Positions 9,554 to 18,842 of a stretch of DNA of 64,000 nt are shown piece after piece. This DNA comes from Cohnella cholangitidis (GTDB taxonomy: Bacteria; Bacillota; Bacilli; Paenibacillales; Paenibacillaceae): NCBI RefSeq assembly GCF_014107495.1, contig NZ_CP041969.1, positions 2,931,001 to 2,995,000 on the forward strand, in the 5' to 3' direction. Both the position numbers and the translations under genes were made by a program. Position 1 is the stretch's first letter; each line of letters opens with the position of its first letter. A model generated the notes under the pieces. It had not been told where the DNA came from. It was given only the letters and a program-made list of their open reading frames with translations, and did no database searches.

Positions 9554-9703
9554 CTACACTCTTGACATGTACAAGCCAAATACCGCGACAAACAAGAGAG
9601 CGATAAAAGCTCCTACCATGAACACGGATAATAAAGTTCCTTTTTGCGAGTGCGCTTCGCTTCGATTCCGATCATCATCACGATTCGGTTTTACGGATTC
9701 CAT
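9554..9703 (-). CDS. Single-helix small subunit of ba3-type complex (subunit IIa-like)
   Basis: This 49-codon gene begins with ATG at 9703 after an AAAGGGGGCG site and ends with TAG at 9554. The product has a charged, Asp/Arg-rich start and one membrane helix followed by LYMSRV. That length, topology and place directly before subunit II match the small IIa subunits of ba3-type oxidases, which pack against subunits I and II. It is the first gene of the operon. Assignment rests on context and shape because the sequence is too short for firm homology. Confidence 0.65.
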   Translation of the reverse strand: MESVKPNRDDDRNRSEAHSQKGTLLSVFMVGAFIALLFVAVFGLYMSRV

Positions 9704-9787
9704 TGTTGAACGCCCCCTTTGATTAGAATCATCCCCTTTCTATCGTAGAGGATTTAAAATCATAGTTCGTGACGGGAATCACAAACA

Positions 9788-9830
9788 GCGCAAAAAAAAC
9801 CGCCAAGGAATATTCCCTGACGGTTTGCGC
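9788..9830 (-). terminator. Rho-independent terminator of purA
   Basis: On the minus strand after purA, AAACCGTCAGGGAATATTCC is followed by its complement TTGGCGGTTT and a run of eight T. The stem also allows termination from the other side. Confidence 0.75.
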
Positions 9831-9855
9831 TTTAAATATTCGATTATGGTGTTCC

Positions 9856-11145
9856 TTATTCTCCGTAAATCTTAGCGACCTGGTTCGTCTGCTCGCGATT
9901 GCGTCCAACAGAGAAAATCGCGATCGGAATTCCGGTAAGCTCCGAAATCCGGTTAACGAAGTTGCGAGTCGTCTCCGGCAAGTCGCTAAGCGTCTTGGCA
10001 CCCGAAATATCCTCGCTCCAGCCTGGCAGTTCCTCGTAGACCGCTTCGCATTCTTCAAGCAGCTTAAGGTTGGCTGGATAGTGCTCCATTAACTCGCCGC
10101 GGAATTTGTACGCGGTACAAATCTTGACCGTCTCTAGACCGGTCAACACGTCCAAGGAATTCAGCGACAATCCCGTAATTCCGCTAACGCGGCGGGCATG
10201 GCGAACGACAACCGTATCGAACCAGCCTACGCGGCGCGGACGGCCGGTAACCGTACCGTATTCATGTCCTTTGTCGCGAATCCATTGGCCGAGATCATTG
10301 TTAAGCTCGGTCGGGAACGGACCGTCCCCTACGCGGGTCGTATACGCTTTGGCAACGCCGATGACTTCTTTGATCTTCGACGGGCCTACGCCGGATCCGA
10401 TACATACGCCGCCGGCGGAAGGGTTAGAGCTCGTTACGTACGGATACGTTCCTTGGTCGATATCGAGCATGACGCCTTGCGCGCCTTCGAACAGTACTTT
10501 CTTGCCCGCATCGATGGCATCGTTCAGAATGACCGACGTATCGGTAACGAACGGACGAAGCTGCTCCGCAAGCGCCAAGTAGTCCTTGATGATGCTGTCC
10601 GCATCCAACGGCTCTCCGTTGTACATCTGCGTGATCACTTGGTTCTTATCCGCGATAATGCTGCGGGCTTTCTCTTCGAAAGCATCCGCAACCATCAAAT
10701 CGGCGATGCGAATCCCGTTCCGCGCGGCTTTGTCCATGTAGCACGGACCGATCCCTTTGCGGGTCGTGCCGATTTTGTTGTCCGCTTTGCGGTCTTCCTC
10801 CAAAGCGTCAAGCACCAGGTGATAAGGCATAATAACGTGAGCGCGATCGCTGATTTTCAAATTATCGGTCGAAAATCCGTTGTCGCGAATATATTGAATT
10901 TCTTCCACCAATGCTCCGGGATTAATAACCATCCCGTTGCCGATGACGCACAATTTGTTTTGATTGAAAATTCCCGATGGAACCATCGTCAGCTTGTACT
11001 TTTTGTTCTCTATAAGGATAGTATGTCCGGCGTTATTTCCACCTTGATAACGAGCGACGACATCGGCTTTCTCGGCGAGAAAATCGGTGATTTTCCCTTT
11101 GCCTTCGTCTCCCCATTGCGTACCTACAACAACGACTGTTGACAC
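9856..11145 (-). CDS. purA: Adenylosuccinate synthetase
   Basis: Joins IMP and aspartate using GTP, the first committed step from IMP to AMP. The start is GTG at 11145 after GGTGGAGGG; this gives [17 protein letters not shown] at the N-terminus, the standard beginning with the GDEGKGK nucleotide loop. At 429 residues it has normal family length and carries the GTTRKGIGP and GRPRRVGW motifs. A PurBox pair lies 118-161 bases upstream, so repression by PurR with release by PRPP is likely. It follows dnaB on the same strand but has its own promoter region and terminator. Confidence 0.97.
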   Translation of the reverse strand: MSTVVVVGTQWGDEGKGKITDFLAEKADVVARYQGGNNAGHTILIENKKYKLTMVPSGIFNQNKLCVIGNGMVINPGALVEEIQYIRDNGFSTDNLKISDRAHVIMPYHLVLDALEEDRKADNKIGTTRKGIGPCYMDKAARNGIRIADLMVADAFEEKARSIIADKNQVITQMYNGEPLDADSIIKDYLALAEQLRPFVTDTSVILNDAIDAGKKVLFEGAQGVMLDIDQGTYPYVTSSNPSAGGVCIGSGVGPSKIKEVIGVAKAYTTRVGDGPFPTELNNDLGQWIRDKGHEYGTVTGRPRRVGWFDTVVVRHARRVSGITGLSLNSLDVLTGLETVKICTAYKFRGELMEHYPANLKLLEECEAVYEELPGWSEDISGAKTLSDLPETTRNFVNRISELTGIPIAIFSVGRNREQTNQVAKIYGE

Positions 11146-11262
11146 TGCAATCCCTCCACCCGGAGTGTTCCTCACGCCGGCATGATAATGCCACCCGAAA
11201 TCGCATAGGTCGCGATCAGGCAGCATGAATAGTTTAGCAACTGTGACTTGGGAAGTCAACGG

Positions 11263-11306
11263 AAAAACGAACAATACCGCAACCACCTATATAATCGTTC
11301 GGAATT
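11263..11306 (-). promoter_or_regulatory. PurR operator (two inverted PurBoxes) upstream of purA
   Basis: AAAAACGAACAAT (11263-11275) and, on the other strand, AATTCCGAACGAT (11294-11306) each match the Bacillus PurBox AWWWCCGAACWWT with about one mismatch. They are inverted and separated by about 18 bases, close to the 16-17 known for B. subtilis. The nearby TATATA could be the -10 element. Regulation by PurR is inferred; no purR gene lies in the window. Confidence 0.65.
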
Positions 11307-11324
11307 CAGCCTAACTTTGTCGGT

Positions 11325-12700
11325 TTATGCGCTCCCCGCATAGGCTTCTCCATGCGAACGGTCAAGACTGACGAATTTATTGAAGTTCTTCAAGAACACG
11401 AGCTCGACCGTGCCGACGGGGCCGTTCCGCTGTTTGGCGATAATGATCTCGATGATGTTTTTCTTCTCCGACTCTTTATCGTAGTAATCGTCCCGGTAGA
11501 GGAACGCTACGATATCGGCATCCTGCTCGATCGAACCGGATTCCCGAAGATCCGACATCATCGGGCGTTTGTCTTGCCGTTGTTCGACGCCCCGGGAGAG
11601 CTGGGACAACGCGATGACCGGAACTTCGAGCTCGCGGGCGATCTGCTTCAGCGTACGGGAAATTTCCGAAACTTCCTGTTGCCGGTTCTCGCCGGCTTTG
11701 CCCGGCCTTGGATAAGCTGAAGGTAATCGATAAGGATCATCCCCAGCCCTTTCTCCTTCTTGAGACGACGGCATTTCGCGCGAATATCGGATACGGTAAT
11801 GCCCGGCGTATCGTCGATATAAATCTGAGCCTCGGAGAGCGCCCCAATGGCCATCGACAGCTTCTCCCAATCGTCTCCTTCGAGATGTCCCGTCCGCATC
11901 CGCGTGGCATCCACGTTGGACTCCGCGCACACGATACGTTGGACGAGCTGGGGAGCCGACATCTCCAGACTGAAGATCGCGACCGTCTCCGAAGCTCGAA
12001 CGGCCACGTTCTGGGCTACGTTGAGGGCGAACGCCGTCTTCCCTACGGAAGGACGCGCCGCGACGATAATCAGATCGCTTCGTTGAAATCCGTTCGTCAT
12101 CTTATCCAGATCGATGAAGCCCGAGGGAATTCCCGATACTCCGCCCTTGTGGTTGTAGAGGAATTCGACCTTCTCGAATACCTCCATAAGCACGTCGCGG
12201 ATGCTGATGAACCCGGTCGCCGATCGTCGGCTGGAAATTTCCATAATCCGCGCTTCGGCATCGTTAAGCAATACGCCGACATCGTCTTCCGTCGCATACC
12301 CGTTGGAGACGATCTGCGTCGCGGTACGAATTAATCGCCTGAGAATCGACTTCTCTTCCACGATCTGAGCATAGTATTCCACGTTCGCGGCCGTAGGAAC
12401 CGCATTCGCGAGCTTGGTCAGATACATGATCCCGCCGACTTCATCCATCTGCCCGAGATCTTGCAGTCGGGCGGTCAACGTGATGAGATCGATCGGTTGA
12501 TTGTCGTCGTTAAGGGCAACCATCGCGTCGAAGATGCGCTGATGGGAGACGCTATAGAAATCCTCCGCTTTCAGACGCTCCATGGAAGCAATAAGCGCCT
12601 CCGATTCAAGCAGGATAGCGCCTAGAACAGCTTGCTCCGCCTCGAGGTTCTGAGGAGGTACGCGATCGTATAAGAGCTGCTGATCTCCGCTACCGTTCAT
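11325..12700 (-). CDS. dnaB: Replicative DNA helicase (apparent 1-base deletion)
   Basis: The ring helicase of the replication fork (DnaB; called DnaC in B. subtilis). The N-terminal part ([30 protein letters not shown]) and the ATPase core with Walker [13 protein letters not shown] (about residue 215) are in one frame. Near 11700 the frame breaks: after [10 protein letters not shown] it should continue [16 protein letters not shown], which is found in the next frame through to a normal C-terminus at 11325. The span is one base short of a multiple of three, and restoring one G in the GGCCGGGCAAAG stretch heals it to about 458 residues. The gene is essential, so a sequencing or assembly error in a G run is the likely cause. 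It lies four bases after rplI. Confidence 0.9.
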
Positions 12701-12704
12701 CGGT

Positions 12705-13148
12705 TCATTCCTCCACGACCTGTACGTTTAGCGTGCCCTTTACGTCCGGATACAATTTCACGGTCACTTTCGTAACGCCAAGAACGCGAATCGGTTCTTC
12801 GAGCTCGATCTTCCGTTTGTCGATCGAGATCTTCTGCAATTCCAATGCTTCCGCGATTTGTTTGCTCGTAATCGCGCCGAACAAGCGTCCGCCTTCGCCG
12901 GCTTTCGCTTTAATGACCACCGTCATCTCGGACAGGCGCTCAGCCAGCGCCTTGAACTCGTTCTTCTCGTTTTCCTTCTTCTTCTGGGCGGATGCCACCT
13001 GTTGCGTCAAAGTTTTCTTTGCGCCTTCCGTAGCGATCTGTACGACGCCTTTAGGCAACAAGAAATTGCGCGCATAGCCTTCCGATACCTCTTTGATTTC
13101 TCCCTTTTTACCCTGACCCTTAACATCCTGCAAGAAGATTACTTTCAT
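12705..13148 (-). CDS. rplI: 50S ribosomal protein L9
   Basis: The 147-residue protein opens with [21 protein letters not shown] and contains [11 protein letters not shown], the diagnostic N-terminal domain of L9, followed by the long connecting helix and a C-terminal 23S rRNA-binding domain. Its ATG overlaps the gdpP stop codon by four bases (ATGA type), so the two are translationally coupled, and dnaB follows four bases later. The gene order yybS-gdpP-rplI-dnaB is conserved in Bacillales. Confidence 0.97.
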   Translation of the reverse strand: MKVIFLQDVKGQGKKGEIKEVSEGYARNFLLPKGVVQIATEGAKKTLTQQVASAQKKKENEKNEFKALAERLSEMTVVIKAKAGEGGRLFGAITSKQIAEALELQKISIDKRKIELEEPIRVLGVTKVTVKLYPDVKGTLNVQVVEE

Positions 13149-15130
13149 TCGAATAACCCCTCTTCCTTCTCGAGTTCTTGTAAGACTTGCTTTAACTTGC
13201 CGGCCACTTCCGTCACCGTGCCTTGAAGCTGGGCGGCCGCGTTCGTGAAGTGTCCTCCGCCTCCGAGCCGCTCCATGACGATCTGGACATTGATCTGTCC
13301 AAGCGATCTAGCGCTGACTCCCACAAGGCCGTCTTGCCTTAAACCGACTACGAACGAAGCTTTGATTCCCGTCATATTCAGCAGCGTATCCGCCGCTTGC
13401 GCAATGAGCAGCTGCGGCACTTGCTTGCCTGAATCGGCCACCGCGATCGCTATGCAGTGATGATAAGTTTCCGCGTTGCGAATGATCTCGGCCTTACGAA
13501 TGTATTCCTCTAAGTCCTCTTTCAGCATCCGTTGGATGAGTACCGAATCGGCGCCGTTGCGGCGCAGGAACGAAGCGGCCTCGAAAGTACGCGATCCCGT
13601 GCGGAATGCGAAGCTTTTCGTATCGACGGTAATGCCCGCAAGCAACGCCGTCGCTTCCCTGACATCGAGCACCACGCGTTCATGGATGTATTGCAGCAGC
13701 TCCGTCACCAATTCGCAGGTAGAGGACGCGTACGGCTCCATGTAGACGAGCACCGCTTCGTCGATGAACTCCTCGCTTCGGCGATGGTGATCGACGATGA
13801 CGATCCGTTCCGTCCCTTGCAGCAACCGCGGCTCCGCAACCATCGTGGCGCGGTGCGTATCGACGACGACCGCGAGCGACCGTTTGCCGATCAAGCCAAG
13901 CGCTTGCTCCGGGGATACGAACCGTTTGGCCAGCTTCTCGTCTTCCTTCAACATTTCCATCATCCGCTGAATGGCGGGATTAATGCCTTCCAGTACGATA
14001 TAGGCTTCTTTGCCGTAGAGCTGCGCCGCTTTCAGCACTCCGATAGCCGCCCCGATGGCATCCATGTCCGGCATCTTGTGCCCCATGATAACGATATTGT
14101 CGCTTTCCTTCATCAAATCGCGCAAAGCGTGGGCAATGACCCTCGCGCGAACCCGCGTCCTCTTCTCGACGGCGTTGCTCTTGCCTCCGTAGAAGCTTTG
14201 ACGCTGGCCGAACTTGACGACCGCCTGGTCTCCGCCTCGTCCAAGCGCGATATCCAAGCTTCCCTGCACCAGGTGCCCCAGCTCGATCACGTTGGCTGCG
14301 CCCGACGCGAAGCCGATGCTTAACGTCATTGGCAATTTCTGTTCGATCGTGATTTCGCGCACGTCGTCCAGCAGCTCGAACCGGGATTGCTCCAAGCTCT
14401 TGAGCGTAATTTGGTTCGTAATGACCATATAGCGGTCGGAGGATAACCGGCGTAGGAACAAGCCGTATTTCAAAGCCCACTCGTTAATCTCGCCGGTCAC
14501 TTTGGATAGCATCAGAGCCCGCTGCTGTTCATCCATCCCTTGGGCAACCTCTTCCAGATTGTCCATGGTTACGATCCCTAGAGCCAGCTTCTCTTCATCG
14601 TACCGCTTCTTAAGCGTCCAGCGATCCGTGATATCCACGACATAGATAATCCGTTCGTTGGCGCGGGTCAGCAATTCGAATACGCGCGAGCCTATCGTTA
14701 TCTCGAGAACGGCTTCCTTATCCTTATCCTTATCCTTATCCTTGGCAGACAGCTGCTGAAGAACGGGAAAATGCGCCGCCAGCGTCTCCCCGACGATCGA
14801 TGCCCGGCCGACTACGGTTCCGATGAACGCGTTGTGCCATTGTATTTCTTTGTCCTCGTTATAAATCAGAATACCGAACGGCAGCTGGCCGATCACGTCG
14901 TTGCCGACGCTCTTGATCCGATGGGACAACGTTAGCACGTAATCGTTCAGATCGTTGCGGAACGCTTTCTCCGCGAATATGCCGTATACGGCCACTACTC
15001 CGCCCAGCGCCAAACCCAACAAACCGAGCAACCATTGGTACCAAGCCAACGCAATGGTTAAAATAAAAATGAGCACTAGTGCCCAGACGATATGCATGCC
15101 GTGCCAACGCTGCACGAGAAACTTAGGCAT
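13145..15130 (-). CDS. gdpP: Cyclic-di-AMP phosphodiesterase GdpP (YybT)
   Basis: Hydrolyses c-di-AMP to pApA and so controls potassium and wall homeostasis. At 661 residues it has the full GdpP order: two N-terminal helices (about 12-50), a PAS-like domain (about 85-160), a degenerate GGDEF domain (about 175-300), a DHH domain with [10 protein letters not shown] (about 355) and [10 protein letters not shown] (about 447), and a DHHA1 domain ending near [11 protein letters not shown]. The metal-binding Asp and His residues are present. The PAS domain contains a KDKDKDKDK run encoded by a six-base tandem repeat. It lies between yybS and rplI and overlaps rplI by four bases. Confidence 0.95.
   Translation of the reverse strand: MPKFLVQRWHGMHIVWALVLIFILTIALAWYQWLLGLLGLALGGVVAVYGIFAEKAFRNDLNDYVLTLSHRIKSVGNDVIGQLPFGILIYNEDKEIQWHNAFIGTVVGRASIVGETLAAHFPVLQQLSAKDKDKDKDKEAVLEITIGSRVFELLTRANERIIYVVDITDRWTLKKRYDEEKLALGIVTMDNLEEVAQGMDEQQRALMLSKVTGEINEWALKYGLFLRRLSSDRYMVITNQITLKSLEQSRFELLDDVREITIEQKLPMTLSIGFASGAANVIELGHLVQGSLDIALGRGGDQAVVKFGQRQSFYGGKSNAVEKRTRVRARVIAHALRDLMKESDNIVIMGHKMPDMDAIGAAIGVLKAAQLYGKEAYIVLEGINPAIQRMMEMLKEDEKLAKRFVSPEQALGLIGKRSLAVVVDTHRATMVAEPRLLQGTERIVIVDHHRRSEEFIDEAVLVYMEPYASSTCELVTELLQYIHERVVLDVREATALLAGITVDTKSFAFRTGSRTFEAASFLRRNGADSVLIQRMLKEDLEEYIRKAEIIRNAETYHHCIAIAVADSGKQVPQLLIAQAADTLLNMTGIKASFVVGLRQDGLVGVSARSLGQINVQIVMERLGGGGHFTNAAAQLQGTVTEVAGKLKQVLQELEKEEGLFE
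14716..14745. repeat. Hexanucleotide tandem repeat within gdpP
   Basis: Four perfect CCTTAT copies (14716-14739) and a partial fifth encode alternating Lys-Asp in the PAS region of GdpP. Unit changes would keep the frame and alter only the length of the KD stretch. Confidence 0.85.
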
Positions 15131-15199
15131 ATCCGCTTTCGCTCCCGTCTACCGGTGAATCGTACGACGCGCCGTTCGCGCGCCGTCCAATATCGCACC

Positions 15200-16114
15200 T
15201 TATTTCACGAAGTATTTACGCAACGGTAAAGCTGCGTCGATCAAACCAATGATGTGAAGCGGGGGAAACAGCAGAAGCGGTATGCATAGCAATAAAGGAA
15301 CCACTTTCGGCCATTTCTTGGCGTCTGCCACGAAGAAGAAAAACCCGATCGCTTGCACCACGAAAACAATCTGCAGAATCGGGAATAAGTTCGAGATGAC
15401 GATCGACCAATATCCGCTCGACTCTTCCGGCATGACGAGCAACGCGATGAAAGCAATGAGATAATAGAACACTAAGCTTCTAGGCACTTTCCATGTTTTC
15501 GCTTGCGGCAAGGCGGGCGCTTGGATGTTCACCGTGCGCAACGCCAATCGGGATAACCCGTGAGTGACGATCGTAATGAAGAGCGCCGATATCAACAGAA
15601 GCATGGGCATCATCTGAATAATCGCATCCCCATATGCCCTCGCCGTTTCTACGGCCCAGCCTTGGTTGACTATTTGCGCGGCTTCGAACTGCTTGAAGTT
15701 TTCCGTTAGCATGGAAGTCAGTTCGGCTTGCAGATCGATATCGAACATCACGGAGAATAGAACCAGCTCCAGCAGCAGTTGCGCCAGCACGATGACGAAT
15801 CCGGCCGTGACCGCTAGCCTGGCCGTCTTTCCCTTTCGATAGAGATGCCCCATCGCCACCGACGGAACAAGGAAGAAGAATGCGAGCGTCACTACGATCG
15901 GTCCCATTCCTCCGGATAGGAGAAAAGCTGCAAGCGCTATAGGGATCAGATGTAAAATAAACGATTTAGGCTGTAACAAAGTGTACAACACAACGAACGG
16001 AGTCATTACCAAAAATAACGTGATAAAATTCAAAGGCGTCGCTAGCGTGAGCAGCAACAGTACAGCCGCCGCACTCCAGGCCAGCGACTTCCAGCTCATG
16101 TTCAACCCATTCAC
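15200..16114 (-). CDS. yybS: DUF2232 membrane protein YybS
   Basis: A 304-residue protein with about eight membrane helices and almost no soluble part. Family and position (directly upstream of gdpP and rplI) match YybS/DUF2232 of Bacillales, whose biochemical role is unknown. The start MNGLNMSWKSLAW is supported by the first helix beginning right after it; the inner Met is a possible alternative. The 70-base gap to gdpP suggests a common transcript. Confidence 0.8.
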   Translation of the reverse strand: MNGLNMSWKSLAWSAAAVLLLLTLATPLNFITLFLVMTPFVVLYTLLQPKSFILHLIPIALAAFLLSGGMGPIVVTLAFFFLVPSVAMGHLYRKGKTARLAVTAGFVIVLAQLLLELVLFSVMFDIDLQAELTSMLTENFKQFEAAQIVNQGWAVETARAYGDAIIQMMPMLLLISALFITIVTHGLSRLALRTVNIQAPALPQAKTWKVPRSLVFYYLIAFIALLVMPEESSGYWSIVISNLFPILQIVFVVQAIGFFFFVADAKKWPKVVPLLLCIPLLLFPPLHIIGLIDAALPLRKYFVK

Positions 16115-16238
16115 CTCTTGCGGATATGTTCGGACATTTCGATTAAATCTGGCCAGCTTGTCCGCAATTGCCTGCTCAGAACCCTAGAAAGCTGCAAACT
16201 TCATTATATCACAAAATGCTCGTTCGTCAGCAACATAC

Positions 16239-16272
16239 GAAAACCCGGAAGCGCGCGCGCCCCGGGTTTTCT
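16239..16272 (-). terminator. Terminator after the surface amidohydrolase gene
   Basis: AAAACCCGG and CCGGGTTTT flank a GCGCGCGC core, followed on the minus strand by T-rich sequence. The symmetric arms could stop transcription from either side. Confidence 0.65.
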
Positions 16273-16290
16273 CGTCTCTGTCATAATCTA

Positions 16291-18276
16291 CTATGCTGCA
16301 GACAGCTTATAGTTGCTGCCTTCCTTCGTCAGATTCCAGCCATGTGATTTCAGCGCCGACAACGGCACGTAATTGCGGTTTCCGACGGACAGCAGCTTCG
16401 TGCTGCTGCCGTCCTCCCAAGCCAGCTTGTACCCCCGCTCCAGCATTAATTCCCCTTGCTGAGGCTTCGGCACGTCGACCTTGCCGCCGTTCGCTCCGCT
16501 CGTCGCCGTCGCTTGGCGGGTAACCTTGTCCCAATTCACCGCGTAACCATGCGCTTTAAGCGCCTCAAGATCTACATAATTCGCGTTGCGGTATTCCAGT
16601 AACGGCACTTCGCTATCTTCCCAAGTCAGGGAGGAACCTCCGGCTTTCACGCGAAGGAATTCGCTCTTAATCGGCTGGCCGACTCGGATATCCTTATGGA
16701 TGCCCTCCTCGTCCAACGCGACTTGCCCGTTCACCAGCACGTACTCGATTCCCGCCGATACGATTTCCGGTTTCTCGACCGTTGACTTGTCGCTGATCTT
16801 GTCATAATCGAAGACGACGATATCCGCGTCCATGCCTTTTGCGATTCGCCCCTTCTTCTGCAAAGCGGGGGCTTGCTTCTCCAGCCGCTGAGCGGGCATG
16901 AGCGACATCTTCGCGATCGCGTCGGAGAGCGAGATGACCTGCTGCTCGCGGACGTAAAGCCCGACCGTCCGGGCGAAAGTTCCGGAAGCCCTCGGATGGT
17001 TGTTGAAGCCCGGTTCCAGAATCGCGTCGCTGCCGATCATGACATAAGGAGCTTTAAGCGAATCGATGACGTCTTGTTTCGGTATCGCGTAAGCGACCGC
17101 GAGCTTGCCTTGCTGCTGGTATTTTCTGAACGACTCCGCCGTCAGCCGTTCCGTCGTTCCCGCGATCTGCAAGTCCTTGTATGTAATGCGGAACCGTTCT
17201 TGCCAGCCTTCGTCGAACCGCGCCGAGTTCAAATAGGTTCCCCAGTAATCGTATGGATAGATGCAGGACGTAATGTCCAGTCCTTCCGCGATCGCATCCG
17301 ATACCATCTTAAGCGACTGCGTCATGGAGAACGTACCGCCGGTGCTGTTAATGTGGTCGATATGCACCGCCGCGCCCGAGGCCCTGGCGTATCCGAGCAG
17401 CTCGTTAATGGCGTCGATGTTCGTTCCCGGCTCTTCCATGTCGGAATACCTGGCGTGAAAATAAACCGGAACGTTATACTCGTTAGCCAGCTTCATAAGC
17501 GGCAAGATTTCCTTGTCGTTAACGCCCGGAACGTATTCCAAGCTGAACGATATGCCGAGCGCGCCGTTATTGAGCGCCTTCTCCGCTTGATCGACCAACG
17601 TCTGCGTCTGCGCGGGCTTGGCCGTATCGTATCTGCTCAGCTTGAACTGGTTGCGAGCCTGGGTGTAGAAGAACGATGCCCCGAAGTGTACGGGCGGCAT
17701 GTTGCGTTCGTAATACGGATACCACTTCTCGGGGCTGGCCGTGCCGCCATGCATGGCAATGTTCGACGTCACGCCGTCGGCAATCTTGTTCCAGACGCCG
17801 ATCGGATTGGGATCGTAGCTCAGGTTATCGATGAACCCCGGCGCTACGACCAATCCCGTGGCGTCGATTACGCGTTTGCCCTTCAGTTGCTGGTCCGTGA
17901 CCAGAACGATTTGGCCGCCTTGGACGGCAACGTTGAGCCCCTCTTGGTCCAACTTCGTCTCCGGATTAATAACCCGCCCGTTAGAGATGACCACGTCATA
18001 CGTCTTCCCGAGTTCGGAAGCGGTAGGCCGATCGATCCCGTTCTCTTCCGCCGGCGTTGCCGGATTCGGGGACTGCGGGTCATTGCCCGGCGACTGCGAA
18101 CCCTCTACGGTTGCCGTGCTCTCGGCGCTTGGGCTGGAGGAGGACTCCCGATCGGAGCTTCCTTCTCCGAACAACGTCGTTGCGGCCCAAATCCCTCCCG
18201 CTATTAGTACTATTGCAATAACGATTACTAAGGGGAAAATCTTGCGATTGCGCGAATTATGCCGGCTGTAGGTCAT
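16291..18276 (-). CDS. Membrane-anchored D-aminoacylase-like amidohydrolase with altered metal site
   Basis: The 661-residue protein has one N-terminal helix (about 13-34), an acidic Ser/Pro linker, an amidohydrolase domain (about 90-560) and two C-terminal repeats (each near ALKAHG/ALKSHG) of the copper-amine-oxidase N-terminal 'stalk' type. The domain resembles N-acyl-D-amino-acid deacylase: VISNGRVINPETKLDQEGLNV, VYFHARYSD, AVHIDHINS, IGSDAIL and a late NHPRASGTF. Where such enzymes have PGFIDxHxH, this one has PGFIDNLSYD, and the usual bridging Cys region reads AMHGGT. The first metal site therefore looks lost while the second pair of His remains. It may be a divergent hydrolase acting on wall-derived D-amino acid compounds, or a binding protein. 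Confidence 0.7.
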   Translation of the reverse strand: MTYSRHNSRNRKIFPLVIVIAIVLIAGGIWAATTLFGEGSSDRESSSSPSAESTATVEGSQSPGNDPQSPNPATPAEENGIDRPTASELGKTYDVVISNGRVINPETKLDQEGLNVAVQGGQIVLVTDQQLKGKRVIDATGLVVAPGFIDNLSYDPNPIGVWNKIADGVTSNIAMHGGTASPEKWYPYYERNMPPVHFGASFFYTQARNQFKLSRYDTAKPAQTQTLVDQAEKALNNGALGISFSLEYVPGVNDKEILPLMKLANEYNVPVYFHARYSDMEEPGTNIDAINELLGYARASGAAVHIDHINSTGGTFSMTQSLKMVSDAIAEGLDITSCIYPYDYWGTYLNSARFDEGWQERFRITYKDLQIAGTTERLTAESFRKYQQQGKLAVAYAIPKQDVIDSLKAPYVMIGSDAILEPGFNNHPRASGTFARTVGLYVREQQVISLSDAIAKMSLMPAQRLEKQAPALQKKGRIAKGMDADIVVFDYDKISDKSTVEKPEIVSAGIEYVLVNGQVALDEEGIHKDIRVGQPIKSEFLRVKAGGSSLTWEDSEVPLLEYRNANYVDLEALKAHGYAVNWDKVTRQATATSGANGGKVDVPKPQQGELMLERGYKLAWEDGSSTKLLSVGNRNYVPLSALKSHGWNLTKEGSNYKLSAA

Positions 18277-18305
18277 CGTTCCTCCGTTATTTGTACATTA
18301 TTTTC

Positions 18306-18746
18306 CTACGCTTCCCTCTTCAACGTTGGCTCGCCCGACTTGGAAGGGAGAAGCAATTTCTCGCAATAATCGATAATATCGCTCCGCCGCACGATCCCAA
18401 TAAACCGGTTCATGTCATCTACGACGGGTACGAAGTTCTGCGTCTTCGCCAGCGAGATCAGATCCTCCATGTTGGCGTCGATTCTAACGGCGAGAATGTT
18501 CATTCTCAGCGGCACGTCGCATAGAGACGCGCGGTGCAGCTGATCGAAGCTAAGATCCGGGTTTGCTTTCAAATACCATAGCAAATCGCCTTCCGTAACC
18601 GTCGACTTGTACTCGCCCGTCTCGCTGATAACGGGTACGGCCGTATAACGATGGCGCTCCATCCGTTCCAGCGTCTGGCGCAAAGTAGCGTCTTCGCTTA
18701 CGCATACGACCTCTTGCTTAGGCAAGAGGAAAAAAGCAATGTTCAT
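18306..18746 (-). CDS. CBS-domain pair protein
   Basis: A soluble 146-residue protein made of two CBS repeats. The first covers about residues 10-60 (VSEDATLRQTLERMERHRYTAVPVI, ending TEGDLLWYL), the second about 80-140 (ILAVRIDANMEDLISLAKTQNFVPVVDD...GIVRRSDIIDY). Such stand-alone pairs bind adenine nucleotides, and in Firmicutes some (CbpB/DarB) bind c-di-AMP and control Rel and pyruvate carboxylase. The similarity here is to the general CBS fold, not clearly to DarB, so ligand and target are unknown. It has its own start site and lies between an LCP gene and the surface amidohydrolase gene. Confidence 0.8.
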   Translation of the reverse strand: MNIAFFLLPKQEVVCVSEDATLRQTLERMERHRYTAVPVISETGEYKSTVTEGDLLWYLKANPDLSFDQLHRASLCDVPLRMNILAVRIDANMEDLISLAKTQNFVPVVDDMNRFIGIVRRSDIIDYCEKLLLPSKSGEPTLKREA

Positions 18747-18842
18747 TCCTGAGTTCCTCCTCCGTCGAATTAAAACGGCAGTGAACCTATTATATCATGC
18801 CGAGCTAACGATTCACCATTTTTGATGGCACATCTTGTCAAT

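Noticed and set aside
10198..11142. Open frame of 314 codons opposite purA
   Set aside because: Low-complexity Arg/Asp/Val composition, no start signal; purA is certain on the other strand.
16873..18207. Long open frame (444 codons) on the plus strand
   Set aside because: It is antisense to the surface amidohydrolase, Arg- and Val-rich with no ribosome site, and arises from codon bias of the real gene.
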